Positions 1-5,624 of a DNA stretch of 5,960 nt are shown here, piece by piece. The position numbers and the translations under genes are program-made. The number at the start of each line of letters is the position of its first letter. Positions within the stretch are counted from its first letter, which is position 1. The notes under the pieces were generated by a model. That model did no database searches, was not told where the DNA came from, and saw only the letters and a program-made list of their open reading frames with translations. Origin of the DNA: an uncultured Flavobacteriales bacterium (GTDB lineage: Bacteria > Bacteroidota > Bacteroidia > Flavobacteriales_D > SKUL01); NCBI GenBank assembly GCA_937911795.1, contig CALDPJ010000246.1, positions 1 through 5,960 on the forward strand. Reading direction: 5' to 3'.

Positions 1-1137
1 GATCAGAAAATTGGCTTTGGTCAACTCACCTGGAACAAGCAAATCGGGCTGAGCCACGACCTACTCATCGGAGCAGCTTTGCGTTATACCTTTTACGATG
101 ACAATACTCCGGCAACCGCGATATTCGATTCAGAGCATGATCTGAATGCTCCGTCGCATACTTTTTTGCCGGGGATTTTTGCGCAGGATGAAATTGCCCT
201 CAACGAACACAACAAGTTGTTGCTCGGAATTCGCTACGATTATAATTCCATTCATGGATCCATTTTCACTCCCCGGATCAATTATAAATGGAATTCGCTG
301 AACAAGAAAAATGTACTCCGGATCAGCGGCGGAAACGGCTATCGAGTAGCGAATATTTTTACCGAAGATCACGCAGCACTCACAGGGGCGCGAGATGTGG
401 TGTTCCTGTCGGACCTTCGTCCCGAAACCTCCTGGAACGCGAACGTTAATTTCGTGAAGAAGGTTTTTACACGAAATGAGTTGTTTGTCACCCTCGATGC
501 CAGCGCATTTTACACTTATTTCAACAACAAAATCATTGCTGACTATGAGTCGAATCCGAATCAGATCATTTACGACAACCTTTCTGGATACGCAGTTTCA
601 ACAGGAGTTTCGCTGAACATTGATGTAGTTTACCGGAATTTTAAAATGATTCTCGGTGGAACGGCAATGGACGTGTTCAGCGTGGAAGAAGGAGTACGTG
701 AACGACAATTGTTCACCGAGCAATTTACCGGAGTCTGGAATATCGGCTACACTTTTCCCAGTGCAGGTTTGACGATTGATTACACCGGAAATATCTACAG
801 TCCGATGCGGTTGCCATTGTTGGGCGATCTGGACCCGAGGAGCGAATTTTCGCCGTGGTGGAGCATTCAGAACATTCAGGTTACAAAGACATTTGGAAAG
901 GTTTGGGAAATTTTTGGTGGCGTAAAGAACCTGCTCAACTGGACACCGAACCAGGGAAATCCGTTTATCATTGCCCGAGCCAATGATCCTTTTGATGAAA
1001 ACGTGCAGTACGACGCGCAGGGGCAGGTATTGGTTACTCCGCTGAATCCGTACGCACTGACTTTTGATCCGACTTACATCTATGGTCCAAACCAGGGAAT
1101 AAGAGGCTATTTGGGCTTTCGTTATAATTTTGAGTGA
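1..1137 (+). CDS. TonB-dependent outer-membrane receptor, C-terminal part (5' end outside window)
   Basis: The frame is open from base 1 and gives 378 residues ending at TGA 1135-1137, so the signal peptide, plug domain and first barrel strands lie off the left edge. What is visible is a beta-barrel: alternating hydrophobic/aromatic strands such as LLLGIRYDYN and FVTLDASAFYTYF, separated by polar loops. The segment with NGYRVANIFTED, then LSDLRPETSWN, is the usual 'RxPxxxEL...L.PE.s.n.E' type block of siderophore/cobalamin-class receptors. Near the end come GGVKNLLNW and GYLGFRYNFE; the terminal aromatic is next to last, with Glu last, slightly off the usual C-terminal Phe. In the family it would import a TonB-energised ligand across the outer membrane; the ligand (siderophore, metal or other) cannot be told from this half. 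It is followed after one base by a secreted thioredoxin-like gene, so the two are probably co-transcribed and translationally coupled. An internal TTG at 79 is not a real start. Confidence 0.93.
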   Translation, partial: DQKIGFGQLTWNKQIGLSHDLLIGAALRYTFYDDNTPATAIFDSEHDLNAPSHTFLPGIFAQDEIALNEHNKLLLGIRYDYNSIHGSIFTPRINYKWNSLNKKNVLRISGGNGYRVANIFTEDHAALTGARDVVFLSDLRPETSWNANVNFVKKVFTRNELFVTLDASAFYTYFNNKIIADYESNPNQIIYDNLSGYAVSTGVSLNIDVVYRNFKMILGGTAMDVFSVEEGVRERQLFTEQFTGVWNIGYTFPSAGLTIDYTGNIYSPMRLPLLGDLDPRSEFSPWWSIQNIQVTKTFGKVWEIFGGVKNLLNWTPNQGNPFIIARANDPFDENVQYDAQGQVLVTPLNPYALTFDPTYIYGPNQGIRGYLGFRYNFE

Positions 1138-1138
1138 G

Positions 1139-1681
1139 ATGAAATTTAAGGGCAGAATTTTAATCGTTTTATTTTGGTTGATTTCAGCCGTTGCTTTTGC
1201 TCAGCCCAATACATTATCTTTTGAAGCCGTTGATAGTCTACAACAGAAATCGCCCCGTCCGGTCGTGGTTTTCATCCATTCCGACTGGTGTCGATTTTGT
1301 TTTGCGATGAAAACCGGAACCTTTACTGACGAAGCTGTGGTAGAGGTATTGAACGAGCACTTTTATTTCGTTGATTTTGCTGCAGAATCGACAGCGCCTG
1401 TTGATTTCAATGGACGAACATATAATTATAAACCCACCGGCGCTAACACGGGCGTTCATGAATTGGCTGAAGTTCTTGGATCGATCAACGGAAAAGTAAC
1501 TTACCCAACATTGTGCATCCTCAATTCGGAGTCTGAAATCATTTTTCAGCACAATTCTTTTATGAATGCAGATGAATTAATGGGGGTGTTGGATTATTTA
1601 ATCGAAATCCAAAATCCTTCCCTAACCCTCCCCGAGGAGGGAATAGACAATGCTTCGGGTAGAAATCGAGGGTTTAATTGA
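1139..1681 (+). CDS. Secreted thioredoxin-fold protein
   Basis: The product has 180 residues. I chose ATG 1139, one base after the receptor stop, because it gives a clean signal peptide: MKFKGR, a hydrophobic core, then AFA before Gln22. The TTG at 1130 would only add MSE. The mature part has a thioredoxin fold: a VVVFIHSDW strand, the active-site CxxC at Cys51-Cys54 (WCRFC), a FVDFAAE strand, and a TYPT cis-proline loop at Pro123. This resembles the Thioredoxin_7/DUF255-like group common in Bacteroidota. About 40 residues (80-120, with NYKPTGANTGVHELAEVLG) sit between the CxxC helix and the cis-Pro, typical of these periplasmic forms. Expected role: periplasmic disulfide or cysteine redox chemistry, perhaps serving the receptor or its metal ligand; that link is inferred from the one-base spacing. 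Oddity: residues 158-180 (QNPSLTLPEEGIDNASG and on) are encoded by an intergenic repeat, so the original stop was probably lost or replaced. Confidence 0.85.
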   Translation: MKFKGRILIVLFWLISAVAFAQPNTLSFEAVDSLQQKSPRPVVVFIHSDWCRFCFAMKTGTFTDEAVVEVLNEHFYFVDFAAESTAPVDFNGRTYNYKPTGANTGVHELAEVLGSINGKVTYPTLCILNSESEIIFQHNSFMNADELMGVLDYLIEIQNPSLTLPEEGIDNASGRNRGFN

Positions 1682-1767
1682 GGGAATTTCATCAATTGAA
1701 TTGACATTTCCGGCGCTCCAAGCGCTTAGGTAATCCCCTCCGCCGGAGGGGCCAGGGGAGGGTTTTG
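1610..1767 (+). repeat. Palindromic repeat unit, copy 1 (overlaps 3' end of thioredoxin gene)
   Basis: The unit starts with CAAAATCC and ends with GGGTTTTG, so its termini are inverted repeats. The left arm (1616-1644) contains a CCCTCC/GGAGGG hairpin with loop CCGA. The right arm (1732-1762) contains CCCCTCC-GCC-GGAGGGG followed by CCAGGGGAGGG. The arms are also imperfect reverse complements of each other, so the whole unit can fold as one long hairpin. Just before the right arm is a small hairpin, GGCGCT-CCA-AGCGCT (1712-1726). Twenty-five bases of the left arm (1620-1644) match copy 2 exactly, and the right arm core 1732-1751 is also identical to copy 2. The first 72 bases are read through as coding sequence by the thioredoxin gene. 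Confidence 0.85.
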
Positions 1768-1774
1768 AGTAGAC

Positions 1775-1928
1775 CAAAACCCCTCCCTAACCCTCCCCGA
1801 GGAGGGAATGGATTTTACTTCGGTTGGAAGTAGTGGTTGTTATAAAAGATACTTCACTAACAAACATAACCCCGGCGCTCCCAGCGCCTAAGTAATCCCC
1901 TCCGCCGGAGGGGCAAGGGGAGGGTCAG
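1775..1928 (+). repeat. Palindromic repeat unit, copy 2
   Basis: Same architecture and orientation as copy 1, offset by 165 bases on the left arm and 162 on the right. It begins CAAAACCCC at 1775. The left hairpin arm lies at 1785-1809, a short ACTTC-GGTTG-GAAGT hairpin at about 1816-1830, GGCGCT-CCC-AGCGCC at 1874-1888, and the right arm CCCCTCC-GCC-GGAGGGG then CAAGGGGAGGG at 1897-1924. The middle is the least conserved part, though CTTCGG...GAA is shared with copy 1. The right end runs into a perfect inverted repeat, GGGTCAG-AA-CTGACCC (1922-1937), placed between the unit and the DUF559 gene. The whole 289-base gap 1682-1970 is filled by these repeats plus an AT-rich leader; I see no gene in it. 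Confidence 0.85.
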
Positions 1929-1970
1929 AACTGACCCGACAATTGAATAATAATTAATAAATTAGCCCTT

Positions 1971-2354
1971 GTGCCTAAAAATTATCTTCCATACAACCCG
2001 AAGCTCAAGAAATTAGCTCGAAAGTTGCGCAAGGATATGACGTTGTCAGAAGTGTTACTTTGGAACGAATTGAAGCAAGCGAAAATGATGGGTTATGATT
2101 TTTTGCGACAGCGTCCAATGGATAATTTCATTGTTGATTTTTACTGCAAGGACCTCCGGCTCGTTATAGAAATTGATGGAAGCAGTCATCACTCAGAAGA
2201 AGCGTATGAACGTGATATGCTACGCCAACAGCGATTGGAATCAATGGGGGTTCATTTTCTTCGGTTCGATGACCTTGAAGTAAAGAGAAATATTTCAAAT
2301 GTTTTGGCTGTAATTGAGGCATGGATAGAGGAACGTGAAAGGAGTGGATTATAG
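1971..2354 (+). CDS. DUF559 endonuclease-domain protein (Vsr-like, PD-(D/E)XK fold)
   Basis: The product has 127 residues, the normal length for a stand-alone DUF559 protein. The domain fills it: an N-terminal helix with LARKLRKDMTLSEVLLW (16-31), then RQRPMDNFIVDFYC (46-59), LVIEIDGSSH (64-73), a helix ERDMLRQQRLESMG (80-93) and VHFLRFDDLEV (94-104). Asp56, Glu67, Asp69 and His73 fall where the family has its conserved VDFYC, E-x-DG and H residues, resembling the Vsr/MTES nuclease active site, so nothing essential looks lost. Biochemical roles of most DUF559 proteins are not established; DNA nicking or cleavage is an inference from the fold. The start is GTG: it lies just before the conserved N-terminal block, and the next ATG (2038) would cut into it. 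TAAATTAG at 1958-1965, one mismatch from the Bacteroidota -7 element, sits so close that the mRNA could be leaderless, but no well-spaced TTG supports this. The gene is flanked by palindromic repeats on both sides and is convergent with the ABC operon. Confidence 0.88.
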   Translation: MPKNYLPYNPKLKKLARKLRKDMTLSEVLLWNELKQAKMMGYDFLRQRPMDNFIVDFYCKDLRLVIEIDGSSHHSEEAYERDMLRQQRLESMGVHFLRFDDLEVKRNISNVLAVIEAWIEERERSGL

Positions 2355-2370
2355 AATCTCCGAAGTTATA

Positions 2371-2461
2371 TTTCTGGCGCTCCCGGCGCCTTACACTTCC
2401 CCCTCCGACGCTGATGCGACGTCCGTAGGATAGAGTGGTTAGGGGTGTGTTACCACTGGTA
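2371..2461 (+). repeat. Decayed right half of a third palindromic repeat unit
   Basis: Starting 16 bases after the DUF559 stop, ATTTCTGGCGCTCCC matches the region before the right arm of copy 1 (ATTTCCGGCGCTCC). It forms the same small hairpin, GGCGCT-CCC-GGCGCC (2376-2390), and is followed by a diverged right arm: CCCCCTCCGACG, a loop region, then GGTTAGGGGTGTG. No left arm of this copy is visible; the DUF559 gene occupies that place. The end at 2451-2461 is a perfect short inverted repeat, TACCA-C-TGGTA. Orientation is the same as copies 1 and 2. The outer limit is approximate because of decay. Confidence 0.6.
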
Positions 2462-2498
2462 GGATCAGACATCCGAAAGCTGGATGGCTGTGAGATAG

Positions 2499-3182
2499 TC
2501 AACCCTTCTCCCCAATAATCTTCCCATCTTCCATCTCAATTATCCGGTCGGTTTTTTCGGCGAAGTCGAGGTCGTGGGTGACGACGAGCAGCGAGAGGTT
2601 GGCGCTGTGGCTCAGATCACGGAAGATGTTGAACACGTTTTCGGAGTTCTTCGTGTCGAGGTTTCCTGTGGGTTCATCGCCCATGATGATGAGCGGATCA
2701 TTGATCAGTGCACGCGCAATGGCCACGCGCTGCTTTTGTCCGCCCGAGATCATCGCAGCCTTTTTATCAGCCTGGTCGGCAATGCCCAGCAACTCCAGTT
2801 TATCGATGGCTCTTTTGCGGATTTCAGATGTCGACCATTTACCCAATTTTCTAGCAGGCAGCATCACATTTTCCAGCACACTGAACTCGGGGAGCAGGTA
2901 GTGAAATTGAAAAACAAAACCGATTTGCTCGTTGCGGATCCGCGCGAGGTCGTTGTGGTGCCGACCGGTAATCTTATCTCCTCCGAGGAATAATTCACCC
3001 TCGTAATCGGTGTCCAACGTAGAAAGAATGTACAACAGCGTCGATTTTCCACATCCCGACTTCCCCATAATCGACACAAATTCGCCCTTTTTAACAGCAA
3101 ACGAAATTTCCTTCAGTACATGAAACTCCACCGGCTGATGAAAGAATTTGTTGATATTTCTCGATTCGAGTACGTTCTCCAT
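2499..3182 (-). CDS. ABC transporter ATP-binding protein, LolD/MacB type
   Basis: The product has 227 residues, the usual length of a LolD/MacB-class nucleotide-binding subunit, and has all the ATPase motifs: Walker A GKSGCGKST (40-48), Q-loop Gln92 in FVFQF, signature ISGGQKQR (145-152, Ile in place of the usual Leu), Walker B LIIMGDEP (164-171) with catalytic Glu170, D-loop NLD and H-loop His203. The 'DEPTGNLDT' string is a hallmark of the LolD/MacB/FtsE group. I prefer ATG 3182, one base after the permease stop; a GTG at 3194 would add four residues and overlap the permease end. It is the last gene of a three-gene operon (adaptor, permease, ATPase) and should power the neighbouring permease from the cytoplasmic face. 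The substrate is unknown. The gene stops 145 bases from the convergent DUF559 gene, with no clear intrinsic terminator between them. Confidence 0.94.
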   Translation of the reverse strand: MENVLESRNINKFFHQPVEFHVLKEISFAVKKGEFVSIMGKSGCGKSTLLYILSTLDTDYEGELFLGGDKITGRHHNDLARIRNEQIGFVFQFHYLLPEFSVLENVMLPARKLGKWSTSEIRKRAIDKLELLGIADQADKKAAMISGGQKQRVAIARALINDPLIIMGDEPTGNLDTKNSENVFNIFRDLSHSANLSLLVVTHDLDFAEKTDRIIEMEDGKIIGEKG

Positions 3183-3183
3183 G

Positions 3184-4446
3184 TTACTGACCACGAATGA
3201 TTTCTACCGGATCGATTTTCTGCGCTTTCCTGGCCGGAAGATATCCTGCCAGAAAGGTGGATACCAAAGCAAATGCAATCCCACCAACGTAGTACATCGG
3301 ATTGTAATTCACCGGAAAAGTTTTAATGGTTGGCAATGCTTCGGTCTCAAAAGGCGTATTGTCTATTAAAACAGACATCGAAAAACCAAGTGACAATCCA
3401 ATGAGTCCACCTACAAGGCCAATAAACAATGCCTGACTGATGAAGATTAATTTTACGTCTCCGCCCGAAAAACCGGTGGCTTTTAAAATGGCAATGTCGT
3501 TCATTTTCTCATAGATCATCATATTGAGGATGTTGTAAATCCCGAATCCGGCGACAATCAGTAAAGTTATGGAAACGGCATAGGTTATCAGATTCCGGAC
3601 ATCGGTGCCGGTTTCAAACTGGGCATTGGCAGTTTTAATATCGATCGCGGTAAGGTCAAATTTGGCGTTGATTTCAGTGGCCAGCGGAACCGCGTCTTCA
3701 ATGTCCCACAGCTTTACATGAATATCGGAAATGTAATTTTTCCCTTCGCCCTTAAGCTGTTGAGCCGTACTTAGATTCACATAGCTTTGCAGGTCGTCGA
3801 TTTCGGCCAGGCCACTCTGATAAATTCCTACAATTTTGAGCGGAAAGATATCGCCGCCTGCCGTGGATACCTGCACGCGTTCACCCACCGAAAGCGACAT
3901 TTTTTTGGCAATACCGGCACCAAGAAGAATTCCGTTGTTGTTGCGCACCAGGTTTTTGGCGTTTCCTTCAACAATGTAATCATCAAAATTAAACAGCCGT
4001 ACTTCTTCCAGTGCGTCGATTCCGTTTATCATGCCGTTGAGTTCGATAGATCCGGCCACATAAAAAGCAACGGTAGAAGCCTGTGGAGAAGCGCCTTTTA
4101 CCCGTTCATCATCCCGCAGCATCGCCATCAGAGGCAGGGCATTGTGAATGCGCTCCGGGCTTTGTTTGGGCTTGACTGAATAAATGACATTCAGCGCGTT
4201 TTTAAACGTCGGACTTTTGTCAATAGGTTGTATTTCAGAAGGTTTTATCTCATTATGAATGCGCACGTGAGGTGTCCGGTTCAGAATCAGACCGTCAAGT
4301 AAACTATTCAGGCCGGTCATAAAACTCATGAGAATAATGAATGTGCCAATGCCGAAGGTCACGCCCAGTGCCGCAATGCTGCTCTGTTTCATGCGCGAGA
4401 GCAGGTGTGTGCGCGTGATATCGAAAATGACTCTGTAACGCGACAT
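3184..4446 (-). CDS. ABC transporter permease, MacB/FtsX type
   Basis: The product has 420 residues with the classic MacB/FtsX topology: a cytoplasmic N-terminal stretch, TM1 (about 23-46, AALGVTFGIGTFIILMSF), a large periplasmic domain (about 47-283, matching the MacB periplasmic core), then TM2 (about 286-310), TM3 (about 333-362) and TM4 (about 384-404). The cytoplasmic loop EKMNDIAILKATGFSGGDV (313-331) is the coupling segment of FtsX domains, and the C-terminus YLPARKAQKIDPVEIIRG is the family's closing motif. Unlike E. coli MacB it has no fused ATPase; that is the separate downstream gene. ATG 4446 starts three bases after the adaptor stop, and TAA ends one base before the ATPase ATG, so the three are one tightly coupled operon. 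Expected role: mechanotransmission-type inner-membrane subunit exporting a lipid, peptide, small molecule or lipoprotein. LolC/E-like lipoprotein sorting is less likely because an adaptor gene is present. The substrate cannot be inferred. Confidence 0.93.
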   Translation of the reverse strand: MSRYRVIFDITRTHLLSRMKQSSIAALGVTFGIGTFIILMSFMTGLNSLLDGLILNRTPHVRIHNEIKPSEIQPIDKSPTFKNALNVIYSVKPKQSPERIHNALPLMAMLRDDERVKGASPQASTVAFYVAGSIELNGMINGIDALEEVRLFNFDDYIVEGNAKNLVRNNNGILLGAGIAKKMSLSVGERVQVSTAGGDIFPLKIVGIYQSGLAEIDDLQSYVNLSTAQQLKGEGKNYISDIHVKLWDIEDAVPLATEINAKFDLTAIDIKTANAQFETGTDVRNLITYAVSITLLIVAGFGIYNILNMMIYEKMNDIAILKATGFSGGDVKLIFISQALFIGLVGGLIGLSLGFSMSVLIDNTPFETEALPTIKTFPVNYNPMYYVGGIAFALVSTFLAGYLPARKAQKIDPVEIIRGQ

Positions 4447-4449
4447 GTT

Positions 4450-5532
4450 TTATGGTTTGTGCAGGACTGTTGTTGAATCGATTCCCGAAATTATTTCAAT
4501 TTGTTGCATGGTTTGGATTCCGGTCTCGACTTCAACTTCACCATTTTCGGTCATTACTTTGCCATTTGCAAAATATTCTATCGGAATGGTGAGTGTATTT
4601 TGTTTTTGGTGGATGATGATATTGGCTTCGCCCGACATTCCGGAATAGAGCATCGTTGGAGGTTCGGTAAAAACGCCTTCCACTTTAAAGGTTTGTGTGC
4701 GCACGTTTTTCTGCGGATAGATCTTTGTGATTTCTGCGGAAAACGTCTGATCCGGGTAGGCGTCCAAAGTGATAATCGCCTGCAGGCCAACCGACACGCG
4801 GGCTACATCTACTTCGTCGATGGCCATTTCAATTACAAACTCATCGGCAGCTCCGATGCGCGCCAGTGTTTCCTGTTGCAGAATCATTTCACCGGCTTCT
4901 TTTTCTACGCTGTACACGCGACCGTCCATTTTCGAGGTCACGCTGTAGTCGGACAATTGTGTTTGCGCTTGTGCGAGTGCATTTTGAGACTGCTGATAGT
5001 TGGTTTCGAGTTCCAGTTTGGTTTGATCGTAATGCTGACGGAGCGCGGCGAGGTTGTTCCTCGAGCGTTCGTATTGCAGTTTGCGCAATTCAAATTCATT
5101 TTTTGAGCCAATATTTTGTTCCCACAGGTTTTTCTGGCGCTGATAATTCAGCGAATCGAGCTGGAACTGTTGTGCGGCAATTTCAATATCTTTTTCAATG
5201 TTTTTGAGCAGGTTCGCGCTCCCGTGGTATTTTTCTTCAGCCAATTGCACATTGAGTTGTGCCCTTGAAGTATTGAGTCTGGGGTTTTGGGCCACAACCT
5301 GGGCCAGCAATTGTCCGTGCTGCACGAGGTCGCCTTCTTCTACAAAAAGGGTATCGAGTATTCCCGGAGCGGCAGAGTACACGTTGTAAACATCTTTCGG
5401 TTCCACCGTCAGCGATGCGTATACCGATTCGGTGATATTTCTGACTTGCGGGTGGATGCTTTTGTCGTCGTTTCCACAGGCGCTAAAAAGCAGTATCACC
5501 GGAAGCCACCAGAATTTAATGCTGTTTTGCAT
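4450..5532 (-). CDS. Periplasmic adaptor (membrane fusion) lipoprotein, MacA/HlyD type
   Basis: The product has 360 residues. ATG 5532 gives a lipoprotein signal: MQNSIKFWWLPVILLFSAC, with lipobox LFSAC and Cys19 as the lipidation site. Domains follow the RND/MacA adaptor plan: first half of the lipoyl domain (about 52-83, SAAPGILDTLFVEEGDLVQHG), a long coiled-coil hairpin rich in Gln, Leu and Glu (about 86-196), second lipoyl half (about 197-228, KMDGRVYSVEKEAGEMI), a beta-barrel (about 230-308) and a short membrane-proximal domain (about 309-360). It should bridge the ABC permease to an outer-membrane channel of the TolC type, which is not in this window. It is the first gene of the operon, and the adaptor-permease-ATPase order is the same as in cyanobacterial DevBCA. 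After the lipidated Cys comes GNDDKS; the paired Asp resemble the acidic surface-export signals of Bacteroidota lipoproteins, but an adaptor is expected to stay in the periplasm. The start is well supported; no strong promoter was found in the 90 or so bases upstream. Confidence 0.93.
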   Translation of the reverse strand: MQNSIKFWWLPVILLFSACGNDDKSIHPQVRNITESVYASLTVEPKDVYNVYSAAPGILDTLFVEEGDLVQHGQLLAQVVAQNPRLNTSRAQLNVQLAEEKYHGSANLLKNIEKDIEIAAQQFQLDSLNYQRQKNLWEQNIGSKNEFELRKLQYERSRNNLAALRQHYDQTKLELETNYQQSQNALAQAQTQLSDYSVTSKMDGRVYSVEKEAGEMILQQETLARIGAADEFVIEMAIDEVDVARVSVGLQAIITLDAYPDQTFSAEITKIYPQKNVRTQTFKVEGVFTEPPTMLYSGMSGEANIIIHQKQNTLTIPIEYFANGKVMTENGEVEVETGIQTMQQIEIISGIDSTTVLHKP

Positions 5533-5584
5533 GGTATTTATTTGCTGAGCGAAAGATACAAATAGGAGTGGTGTAAGCTGACTG

Positions 5585-5618
5585 TTGCCTATCCAGATCG
5601 GTACCTTAAATAAATTTG
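5585..5618 (+). promoter_or_regulatory. Bacteroidota-type promoter (TTG -33 / TAnnTTTG -7)
   Basis: TTG at 5585-5587 and TAAATTTG at 5611-5618 are separated by 23 bases. The downstream element matches the Bacteroidota sigma-ABfr consensus TAnnTTTG in all defined positions, and the spacing is within the usual range. Transcription would start at about 5623-5626, reading rightward into a non-coding region that ends in an intrinsic terminator. It lies back to back with the start of the adaptor-permease-ATPase operon. Confidence 0.7.
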
Positions 5619-5624
5619 CCCACG

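Noticed and set aside
1610..2461. Possible CRISPR array from the repeated GC-rich motifs
   Set aside because: There are only two full copies at a 165-base spacing, each unit is internally palindromic, the spacer regions are themselves related, and no cas genes are present.
2470..2486. CATCC-GAAAGCT-GGATG hairpin as a terminator between the convergent DUF559 and ATPase genes
   Set aside because: The stem is only 5 bp and no T tract follows it on either strand.
2164..2502. 112-codon minus-strand open frame antisense to the DUF559 gene and across the half repeat
   Set aside because: It overlaps the well-supported DUF559 domain on the opposite strand, covers the repeat and the end of the ATPase gene, and its translation is low-complexity with no recognisable domain.
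4501..5106. 201-codon plus-strand open frame opposite the adaptor gene
   Set aside because: It is a shadow of the adaptor gene. The translation is rich in Phe, Cys and His, has no domain, and lies opposite clearly conserved adaptor motifs.
5551..5558. TATCTTTC on the minus strand as a -7 element for the adaptor operon
   Set aside because: It matches TAnnTTTG in all but the last position, but no TTG lies 19-23 bases upstream. The real promoter of the operon remains unidentified.
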